Of a stretch of 8,240 nt of DNA, positions 1 through 7,714 are shown in pieces. This DNA comes from DASRTE01 sp050743145 (GTDB lineage Bacteria; Actinomycetota; Actinomycetes; Jiangellales; Jiangellaceae), in assembly GCA_050743145.1 (NCBI GenBank), contig JBOGDU010000168.1, positions 1 to 8,240 on the forward strand, written 5' to 3'. A model generated the notes under the pieces. It saw only the letters and a program-made list of their open reading frames with translations. It made no database searches and was not told where the DNA came from. The position numbers were made by a program, and so were the translations under genes. How positions within the stretch are numbered: the stretch's first letter is position 1; each line of letters begins with the position of its first letter.

Positions 1-127
1 GAACAACCGGCGCCTCCACGGCACCCTCGGCATGGTCCCGCCGGCCGAGTTCGAGCACGCCCACTACGCTGCCCTCAACCCGCAGCAGCAGCCCGCATGA
101 GAACGGCACAGAAGCCGTGACGCTTCA
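1..127 (+). mobile_element. Right end of an IS3-like insertion sequence (boundary inferred)
   Basis: The transposase reading frame ends at 100. IS3-family elements usually finish a few tens of bases after the orfB stop with a terminal inverted repeat ending in CA-3'. Here the stretch 103-127 contains a short stem (ACGGC at 103-107, GCCGT at 114-118) and ends GACGCTTCA, so position 127 is a reasonable tip. The left end is outside the window, so neither the matching inverted repeat nor a target duplication can be checked. The boundary is an inference. Confidence 0.4.
2..100 (+). CDS. IS3-family transposase, C-terminal fragment (5' end outside window)
   Basis: An open frame enters from the left edge and ends in TGA at 98-100. 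It encodes 32 residues starting NNRRLHGTLGMVPPAEFE and ending in a Gln/Pro-rich tail. The pattern N-x-R-R-L-H-x-x-L-G-x-x-x-P-x-x-F/Y is the typical end of the rve (DDE integrase) core in OrfB transposases of the IS3 family, just after the catalytic glutamate. The catalytic D, D and E residues would lie upstream, outside the window, so I cannot say whether the element is intact. The family call rests on this short tail alone. A relative such as IS481 is possible but less likely. Confidence 0.8.
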   Translation, partial: NNRRLHGTLGMVPPAEFEHAHYAALNPQQQPA

Positions 128-348
128 AACGAGCATTCGTCCCACCCGATGACCCCCGACACCCAGACACCAACCCCCGCGGACAGGGCTGCCAGTGCCG
201 GACAGCGGAACGACGGCCTCCACGCCTCGAACCGCTCATCCTCGCCTGCGGCCAGCTTTTCCACAGGACGGCGCGCGCGGCCGCGGAGATCCACTGATCC
301 GTCCGGGACCCTTCAGATGACTCGTGTCGTCGGACCAGGCTTCGGCGC

Positions 349-786
349 ATGTCCAGGAAAAGGCGCCGCCGCAACGGCACTGGGTCGCGTGCCCGGCCGG
401 GCTCGACGCCGCGCCAGCCGCAGGACGCTGTCCGCGCCAGTGCCGACGCAAGCGAGCCGCGGCCAGCATCGGCCGAGCAGGCGACGCTACTCGTCGGGCT
501 GATCAGCAGTGGAACGCTGGACGACCATCTCGCGCTGCTGACCCGCGTCATCGGGCAGCGTCAGCGACACCTTCTCGACGCCGCCTCCGTCCGCGCGCTG
601 GCGACTCTCGACGTCGGCGATCGGGTCCGCGTCAACAGACACGTTCGGCCGCTCTATCTGCAGGGTTCCACCGGCACCGTTACCGGCTGGTCCGGCCGCA
701 GTGCGATCGTCAGCCTCGATGAGCCGAACGGCCGGTTCGCCGAGGTGCGCTGCCACCCGATGGGTCTCGACCGTCTTGGCACGTGA
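349..786 (+). CDS. Hypothetical protein with Arg-rich N-terminus and KOW/SH3-like C-terminal module
   Basis: This encodes 145 residues. Residues 1-40 are low-complexity and basic (MSRKRRRRNG, then Pro/Ala/Arg-rich) and probably disordered. Residues 41-85 look helical. Residues 87-142 run LDVGDRVRVN, then YLQGSTGTVTGW, then AIVSLDEPNGRF and VRCHP. A VGD-R-V-R-V start followed by G-x-x-G-T-V and a short beta strand is the layout of KOW or SH3-like small beta barrels, which often bind RNA, DNA or protein. I recognise the fold pattern but no named family, so the function is unknown. The ATG at 349 has no clear Shine-Dalgarno sequence and no better in-frame start is visible, so the start is uncertain. 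The gene lies between the insertion-sequence end and clpB and converges on clpB. Conserved-looking C-terminal residues suggest a real gene rather than a chance GC-rich frame. Confidence 0.62.
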   Translation: MSRKRRRRNGTGSRARPGSTPRQPQDAVRASADASEPRPASAEQATLLVGLISSGTLDDHLALLTRVIGQRQRHLLDAASVRALATLDVGDRVRVNRHVRPLYLQGSTGTVTGWSGRSAIVSLDEPNGRFAEVRCHPMGLDRLGT

Positions 787-799
787 TGGTCGGTCCGGT

Positions 800-3388
<2,589 letters not shown>

Positions 3389-3430
3389 CGTTCTCCTGAG
3401 AATGCCGGCGTGGACACGTCTGTACCCAAC

Positions 3431-3456
3431 AACGTCGAGAAAGTTGAGCCTGTTTC
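3431..3456 (-). promoter_or_regulatory. Possible stress-sigma (SigH/SigE-like) promoter of clpB
   Basis: Read on the clpB strand, GAAAC (3456-3452) is followed after 17 bases by CGTT (3434-3431). This resembles the GGAAC/GGAAT plus (C)GTT promoters used by actinobacterial ECF sigma factors of the SigH/SigR and SigE groups, with one mismatch in the -35 element. The -35 box would sit in the spacer of the HAIR operator, so HspR binding would block it, and transcription would start roughly 35 bases before the clpB ATG. Housekeeping -35/-10 pairs in this spacer are poor: TTGAGC lies within the HAIR site but no good -10 follows at the right distance. This is a weak pattern match. Confidence 0.28.
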
Positions 3457-3464
3457 GCTCAACT
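3442..3464. promoter_or_regulatory. HAIR element: HspR operator between clpB and the FAD oxidase gene
   Basis: The sequence reads GTTGAGC (3443-3449), 7 bases, GCTCAAC (3457-3463), and the arms extend by one more A/T pair to 8 bp each. The arms are perfectly complementary. This matches the HspR-associated inverted repeat, consensus CTTGAGT-N7-ACTCAAG, in spacing and in the TTGAG/CTCAA core. HspR is encoded in this window, so the regulator and a site for it are both present. The site is 54 bp upstream of the clpB start and 54 bp upstream of the oxidase start. It should repress clpB in unstressed cells. An effect on the oxidase is possible. Confidence 0.9.
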
Positions 3465-3517
3465 CTGCCCTAGCGTGGGGTCCCGCGCAACCAGGATGGC
3501 GTGACAGGGTTGCGGGT

Positions 3518-4903
3518 ATGGCCCGCCGCGACCTCATCGCCGCACTGATCGCCATCGTGGGCCAGGCCCACGTACTCACCGACGACGCCGTCACCAAGGG
3601 GTACCGCACGGACTGGACCGGCCGATGGGAAGGCCGTGCCAGGGCCGTCGTCCGGCCCGCTTCCACTGACGAGGTCTCCACGGTCGTCCGTGCCTGTGCC
3701 GATGCGGGCGTCCCCGTCGTGCCCCAGGGCGGCAACACCGGCCTGGTCGGCGCATCGATCCCCCACGACGGAGAGGTCCTGCTCAGCCTGCGGCGACTCG
3801 ACACCGTCGAGGCGGTCGACCCGATCGAACGGACGCTGGCGGCGGGTGCCGGCGTGACCGTTGCCGCCGCGCAGGCCGCCGCCGACGCCGAGGGACTCAT
3901 GCTCGGCATCGACCTCGCGGCACGCGAGTCCGCGACGCTGGGCGGACTCGTGGCGACAAACGCAGGCGGCCTGCGGGTGGTCAAGCACGGTACGACGCGT
4001 TCGCAACTGCTCGGGATCGAGGCGGTCCTGGCCGACGGGTCAGTCCTGCGCCGATGGACCGGGCTGGTCAAGGACAACGTGGGGTACGACCTGGTCGGGC
4101 TGCTGTCCGGCAGCGAGGGCACGCTTGGCGTCGTGACCCGGGTGCTGATGCGCCTGGTGTCACCGCCCGCCCACGTCCACGTGGCGCTGGTCGGCGTCGC
4201 GTCACTGGCAGCGGCAGCGCAGGCGCTCGCCGGGGTGCGACGCGCCGGTCTCACCATCGAGGCCGCAGAGTACTTCCACGCCGACGGACTCGACCTGGTC
4301 CGATCGCGACTCGGGTTGCGTGCACCGTTCGCCGGCGACTACCCGACGTACCTGCTCATCGAGACCTCCGGCGGGACGGAGACCGACGTGCTCGACGCGC
4401 TGGGCAGGCTCGGCGCATTGGTGGGCGACGCGACCTTGGAGGCTGGGCCGGGCAGCCGGCTGTGGGCGTACCGCGAGGGCCACACCGAGGCGGTCAGCGC
4501 GGCAGCCGTCTCCACGGGCGGCGCACCGCTGAAGCTCGACGTCGCCGTGCCGCTACGCCGGCACACCGCCTTTGAAGCCGCACTGCGGGACCGGATCGGC
4601 ACCCAGTTCCCCGAGGTGCAGGTCGTGACCTTCGGCCACCTGGCGGAGGGCAACTCCCACGTCAACCTGCTCGGACTCACGAGCGCGCGGGCCGACGAGG
4701 CCACCGATCTCGTGCTGAGGCTGGCCGTCGACCATGGCGGCAGCATCAGCGCCGAGCACGGCGTCGGCCGGGCCAAACAGCCGTGGGTGTCGCTGGCGCG
4801 GTCGCCCGTCGACGTCGCCACGATGCACGCGATCAAGCACGCACTCGACCCCGCGGGCGTCCTTTCACCCCGCGTCCTACTCCCCCCACCCACTGGCAGT
4901 TGA
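3518..4903 (+). CDS. FAD-binding oxidase (D-lactate / D-2-hydroxyglutarate dehydrogenase-like, GlcD type)
   Basis: This encodes a 461-residue flavoprotein of the VAO/PCMH family (FAD_binding_4 plus FAD-oxidase C-terminal domain). The usual length is 450-480. The FAD domain spans about 40-215, with RPASTDEV at 46-53, the pyrophosphate-binding loop PQGGNTGLVG at 69-78, and GSEGTLG at 198-204. The C-terminal domain has HLAEGNSH at 374-381 and AEHG at 412-415. In D-lactate and D-2-hydroxyglutarate dehydrogenases such H-x6-H and E-H motifs hold the catalytic metal, so it probably oxidises a D-2-hydroxyacid. The exact substrate cannot be read. There is no signal peptide, so it should be cytosolic. 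The open frame extends far upstream through sequence antisense to clpB. I chose ATG 3518 because homology starts there, AGGG at 3506-3509 can act as ribosome-binding site, and no nearby in-frame upstream ATG or GTG exists. It is divergent from clpB across the HAIR site. Confidence 0.92.
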   Translation: MARRDLIAALIAIVGQAHVLTDDAVTKGYRTDWTGRWEGRARAVVRPASTDEVSTVVRACADAGVPVVPQGGNTGLVGASIPHDGEVLLSLRRLDTVEAVDPIERTLAAGAGVTVAAAQAAADAEGLMLGIDLAARESATLGGLVATNAGGLRVVKHGTTRSQLLGIEAVLADGSVLRRWTGLVKDNVGYDLVGLLSGSEGTLGVVTRVLMRLVSPPAHVHVALVGVASLAAAAQALAGVRRAGLTIEAAEYFHADGLDLVRSRLGLRAPFAGDYPTYLLIETSGGTETDVLDALGRLGALVGDATLEAGPGSRLWAYREGHTEAVSAAAVSTGGAPLKLDVAVPLRRHTAFEAALRDRIGTQFPEVQVVTFGHLAEGNSHVNLLGLTSARADEATDLVLRLAVDHGGSISAEHGVGRAKQPWVSLARSPVDVATMHAIKHALDPAGVLSPRVLLPPPTGS

Positions 4904-4981
4904 TCACGTTCACCACCCTGGTGGACGGTTCACCAGGCACCGGACCCTGGTGAAGGGTCCACAAGCCTGGTGAAGTGATCA
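4901..4981. repeat. 81-base nested inverted repeat with five TTCACCA/TGGTGAA units
   Basis: The left half (4901-4937) pairs with the right half (4946-4981) around an 8-base loop. I count 31 matched pairs, five mismatched positions and one bulged G at 4908. Outer arms are TGATCAC (4901-4907) and GTGATCA (4975-4981), and inner arms are TTCACCAGG (4929-4937) and CCTGGTGAA (4946-4954). It contains five copies of one 7-mer: TTCACCA at 4909 and 4929, TGGTGAA at 4948 and 4968, and a one-mismatch TGGTGGA at 4919. Their centres are 10, 10, 19 and 20 bases apart. The left tip is the stop codon of the oxidase gene. It could be a terminator (no T-run follows), an operator array for the gene at 5026, or a small palindromic insertion. 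Confidence 0.85.
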
Positions 4982-4990
4982 GCAGGCGGA

Positions 4991-5001
4991 TAACGTCGTT
5001 A
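4991..5001. promoter_or_regulatory. 11-base palindrome TAACGTCGTTA upstream of the membrane-protein gene
   Basis: TAACG and CGTTA flank a central T, 24 bases before the ATG at 5026. The first six bases, TAACGT, fit a loose -10 box (TAnnnT). A 17-base spacer would put a -35 over the last TGGTGA unit (4968-4973) of the upstream repeat, though that hexamer is a poor -35. The palindrome could be a small operator overlapping the promoter. It is short and may be chance. Confidence 0.25.
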
Positions 5002-5025
5002 CGCAGCTAGCTCACGGGAGTCCTC

Positions 5026-5436
5026 ATGCTCGAGCTCAGCACAGAGGCCACCAGCGTCGCCGGCATCCTCGTGCTCGCCGTCGTCACCATCGAGTTCGGC
5101 GGGTGGGTCCTCACCCGGATGGCCACCGGCGCGGCCCCGGCCACCCAGTTCCAACACGCGTTCGCCCGGGCCGGCCACGGCATGGCCGGCGCGCTTGTCA
5201 CGCTGGGCCTGGTCGGCACGATCCTGACCGACGCCACGACGCTGGACGGCTTCGCCGGCTGGGTGGCCCGCTCCGGCATCCCGTTGGCCGCGATCTTCAT
5301 GCCCGCCGGGTTCTTCCTGTCCTCGGCGGGGGCCGGCCGCACCAAGCCGAACGGGTTGGTCTGGCTGGTCTGGATCGGTGCGGCCTTCCTGGCAGCCGGG
5401 GCCATCACGCTCGGCATCGGGCTGCTCAGGGCATGA
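5026..5436 (+). CDS. Small membrane protein with four predicted transmembrane helices, function unknown
   Basis: This encodes 136 residues, mostly hydrophobic. Likely membrane segments are about 11-31, 51-69, 83-100 and 110-133. The loop between the first two contains QFQHAFARAGHGMAG (41-55), whose Phe, Arg, His and Gly residues look like a family signature. The last loop, AGAGRTKPNG (101-110), is basic and probably cytoplasmic. I do not recognise a named family and there is no catalytic motif. The start is well supported: GGGAG at 5016-5020 lies 5 bases before the ATG. It sits alone between the palindromic repeat and the dnaK operon and converges on hspR with 20 bp between stops. Its own promoter is probably in 4982-5015. 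Confidence 0.8.
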   Translation: MLELSTEATSVAGILVLAVVTIEFGGWVLTRMATGAAPATQFQHAFARAGHGMAGALVTLGLVGTILTDATTLDGFAGWVARSGIPLAAIFMPAGFFLSSAGAGRTKPNGLVWLVWIGAAFLAAGAITLGIGLLRA

Positions 5437-5437
5437 C

Positions 5438-5451
5438 GCGCCGGCCGGCGC
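5438..5451. repeat. Perfect 14-base palindrome between convergent stop codons
   Basis: GCGCCGGCCGGCGC lies in the 20-base gap between the membrane-protein stop and the hspR stop. It has no loop and no T-run, so it would be a weak hairpin at best. It may help end transcription from both sides, but GC-rich palindromes of this size also arise by chance in such genomes. Confidence 0.3.
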
Positions 5452-5456
5452 CCTGA

Positions 5457-5858
5457 TCAGGTGAGCATGCGGCGCGATGGCCACCGGGTCAGTGGGTGCG
5501 GCGCAACCTGGGCGGCAAGCCAGGAGTACTCGGCACCGAGCTCCGCCAGCCGCTCCCGCAGGGCGTCAGCCTCCGCCTCGAGCTCGAGGATCCGCTTGAC
5601 ACCCGCGAGGTTGACACCCTCGTCCTGCGAGAGCCGCTGCACCTCGCGAAGCAGTTCGACGTCACGCACCGAGTATCGGCGTCCGCCTCCGACCGACCGC
5701 CGGGGCGAGACCAGCCCGAGCCGGTCGTACTGCCGCAGGGTCTGCGGATGCATGCCCGCCATCTCGGCGGCTACAGAGATCACGTAGAGCGGCTCGTCGT
5801 CGCGGACCAGGCGGGCCGCGCCCGACATGGTCACGACGAAACGGCTGCCGGCGTCCAT
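5457..5858 (-). CDS. hspR: HspR, MerR-family heat-shock repressor
   Basis: This encodes 133 residues. The N-terminal winged helix-turn-helix of the MerR type spans about 25-95: YVISVAAEMAGMHPQTLRQY, then DRLGLVSP and GGGRRYSVRDVELL. The H-P-Q-T-L-R-Q-Y-D and G-G-G-R-R-Y-S runs are characteristic of HspR, which binds HAIR operators with DnaK as co-repressor and represses dnaK and clpB. A coiled-coil dimerisation helix follows at about 96-120, then a short tail. The chosen ATG at 5858 is 2 bases after the dnaJ stop and has AAGGG (5868-5872) 9 bases upstream. A second ATG at residue 11 has no ribosome-binding site but would give a more usual N-terminus. As the last gene of dnaK-grpE-dnaJ-hspR it is co-transcribed with its co-repressor, forming a feedback loop. 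Confidence 0.96.
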   Translation of the reverse strand: MDAGSRFVVTMSGAARLVRDDEPLYVISVAAEMAGMHPQTLRQYDRLGLVSPRRSVGGGRRYSVRDVELLREVQRLSQDEGVNLAGVKRILELEAEADALRERLAELGAEYSWLAAQVAPHPLTRWPSRRMLT

Positions 5859-5860
5859 GG

Positions 5861-7027
5861 TCAGCCGCCCTTCTCGACTGTGCGCAAGAGGTCGGCCCGT
5901 ACGTCGTCGCCGGACGTTGCGTCACGGAAGGTCTCGAGCGCCACCTTGGCCTGGCCGTCGACACGCTGCGGCACCATGATCTCGATGGTGACGAGCAGAT
6001 CGCCGCGCGTGCCGTCGGGCCGGCTCGTACCACGGCCGCGGACCCGGAAGGTGCGGCCGTTCGGCGTGCCGGCAGGCAGTTTCAGCGTGACCGGGGCACC
6101 GTTGAGCGTCGGAACCTTGATCTCCGCGCCGAGCGTGGCCTCCGGGAAGGTCACAGGGACGGTCACGGTCAGGTGCTCGCCCCGGCGACCGAACACCGGG
6201 TGCGGCGACGCGTGCACGATGACGTACAGGTCGCCGGCCGGGCCGCCGCGCTCGCCGGGCGCGCCCTTGCCTTTGAGGCGGATCCGCTGCCCGTCGCGGA
6301 CCCCGGCCGGAATGCGAACCTGCATGACCCTGCTGGTGGTCCCGCGCCCGGAGCCGTTGCAGACCGGGCACGGGTCGTCGACGACAAGGCCCCGGCCCTT
6401 GCACTCACGGCACGGCTCGGACAGCGAGAAGCGACCGGCATTGGTGCTCGTGTGTCCGGTGCCCGAGCAGGCGGGACACACGCGCGGAACCGTTCCTGCA
6501 CGTGCACCCGTGCCTGCGCAGGCCGTGCACGCGGATGCGCTGGTCATGCGAAGCGGAACGGTGACCCCGTCCACCGCCTCCCGGAAGCCGATCGTGACCT
6601 CGCTCTCGACGTCGGCACCCCGGCGGGGCTGGGTGGTACGGGTGCGCTGGCCGAACAGCCCGCCGAACACGTCACCGAGACCGCCACCGCCCTGGCCGCC
6701 AGTGGTGCCGCCGAACAGGTCGCCGAGATCGAAGTTGAACGAACCTCCGGCCGACCCGCCGCCCGAACCGCTGGGGACGCGGAATCCGCTGCCGAACAGC
6801 GTGCGGGCCTCGTCGTACTGCTTGCGCTTCTCCGGGTTGGACAGGACGGAGTAGGCCTCCGAGACCTCCTTGAACCGGGTCTCGGCCGCCTTGTCCGATG
6901 AGTTGCGGTCGGGATGGAGATCGCGGGCGAGGGTGCGGTAGGCCTTCTTCACCGCAGCGGCATCGGCATCCTTGGGGACGCCCAGGATCTTGTAGTAGTC
7001 CTTCTCGAGCCAGTCCTTCGTGCTCAT
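5861..7027 (-). CDS. dnaJ: DnaJ (Hsp40) co-chaperone, type I
   Basis: This encodes 388 residues, normal for class I DnaJ. The J-domain spans about 9-75, with HPD at 38-40, which stimulates DnaK ATP hydrolysis. A Gly/Phe-rich linker spans about 78-127. The zinc domain has four CxxCxGxG repeats beginning at Cys167, Cys184, Cys206 and Cys220, all complete. Substrate-binding beta domains cover about 232-360. The N-terminus MSTKDWLEKDYYKILGV is typical of actinobacterial DnaJ1, the copy in the dnaK operon as opposed to the separate dnaJ2 near hrcA. The ATG is preceded by a strong GGGAGGAGG (7035-7043) at 7 bases. It starts 27 bases after the grpE stop, and hspR starts 2 bases after its own stop, so operon expression is expected. 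Confidence 0.98.
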   Translation of the reverse strand: MSTKDWLEKDYYKILGVPKDADAAAVKKAYRTLARDLHPDRNSSDKAAETRFKEVSEAYSVLSNPEKRKQYDEARTLFGSGFRVPSGSGGGSAGGSFNFDLGDLFGGTTGGQGGGGLGDVFGGLFGQRTRTTQPRRGADVESEVTIGFREAVDGVTVPLRMTSASACTACAGTGARAGTVPRVCPACSGTGHTSTNAGRFSLSEPCRECKGRGLVVDDPCPVCNGSGRGTTSRVMQVRIPAGVRDGQRIRLKGKGAPGERGGPAGDLYVIVHASPHPVFGRRGEHLTVTVPVTFPEATLGAEIKVPTLNGAPVTLKLPAGTPNGRTFRVRGRGTSRPDGTRGDLLVTIEIMVPQRVDGQAKVALETFRDATSGDDVRADLLRTVEKGG

Positions 7028-7054
7028 CGGCGCCCCTCCTCCCAGTATGGTTGA

Positions 7055-7714
7055 TCAGTCGTCAGTGTCACCCGTGGTCGGATTGTCCGCCTCAGCGCGG
7101 TTCGGGAGCGCCTCGGTGGGTTCGGCCACCGCCACCCGGGCCGGCCGGATGACCCGGTCGCCGAACCGGTAACCGGGCATGAGCACCCGCGTGCACGTCG
7201 GCTCGGTGACGTCGTCCGAGTACTCGTGCATGAGTGCTTCGTGCACTGTCGGGTCGAAGACGTCGCCGGGCTCGCCGAAGCGTTCCAGTCCGAGCTTCGC
7301 CGTGGCCGCCTCCAGCGCTTCACCCACCGACCGGAAAGCGCCGGTGAGGTCGCCGTGATCGCGCGCCCTGCCGATGTCGTCGAGCACACCGAGCAACTCG
7401 CCGAGCGCCGACGCCACAGCGTCCTGACGGACGACCTCGCGGTCGCGCTCGACCCGACGCCGGTAGTTGACGTACTCGGCCTGCAGTCGGCGCAGGTGGT
7501 CGAGCCGCTCCGCCGCCTCGGTACGGGCCGCGGCGAGGGCCGCGTCAGTGTCGCCCTCGCCCTCGGTGGTCGCGGCGGCAGGCGCGGGAGTCGAGGTGCC
7601 CGGGGCCGGCCCCGGGTCTCTCAGCTCACCGGTCTCGGGGTCGAGGCGACGGCGGTCCCTGACCACGGGGCCGACGGGCTCCTCGGCCCCGGCGGGCCGG
7701 TCTCGATCCGTCAC
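7055..7714 (-). CDS. grpE: GrpE, nucleotide exchange factor for DnaK
   Basis: This encodes 219 residues. The N-terminal part (about 1-55) is charged and disordered, and includes VVRDRRRLDPETGELR, as in actinobacterial GrpE. A long dimerising helix (about 57-110) contains AEYVNYRRRVERDRE. The C-terminal beta domain (about 140-200) has the GrpE signature FDPTVHEALMHEYSDD and then VLMPGYRFGDRVIRPARVAV. GrpE releases ADP from DnaK. The start is GTG at 7714, overlapping the dnaK TGA by 4 bases (GTGA), with AAGGG a few bases upstream inside dnaK. This suggests translational coupling that keeps GrpE in step with DnaK. A short acidic tail follows the conserved domain. Confidence 0.97.
   Translation of the reverse strand: MTDRDRPAGAEEPVGPVVRDRRRLDPETGELRDPGPAPGTSTPAPAAATTEGEGDTDAALAAARTEAAERLDHLRRLQAEYVNYRRRVERDREVVRQDAVASALGELLGVLDDIGRARDHGDLTGAFRSVGEALEAATAKLGLERFGEPGDVFDPTVHEALMHEYSDDVTEPTCTRVLMPGYRFGDRVIRPARVAVAEPTEALPNRAEADNPTTGDTDD

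Noticed and set aside
75..551. Open frames on both strands within 75-551 (for example 149-502 + and 75-551 -)
   Set aside because: Composition is Arg/Ala/Ser-rich and domain-free, with no ribosome-binding site. They overlap the insertion-sequence end and the better-supported gene at 349.
3389..3517. CIRCE/HrcA operator near clpB
   Set aside because: No TTAGCACTC-N9-GAGTGCTAA-like sequence. The inverted repeat present fits HAIR in core and in 7-base spacing.
4909..4974. Repeated TTCACCA/TGGTGAA units as a CRISPR-like array
   Set aside because: The units are 7 bases long in both orientations with spacing of 10-20 bases. CRISPR repeats are 23 or more bases in one orientation with spacers of about 30, and no cas gene is present.
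5496..6854. 452-residue + strand open frame antisense to hspR and dnaJ
   Set aside because: Low-complexity Arg/Pro/Ser composition without domains. Both genes on the other strand are complete and certain.
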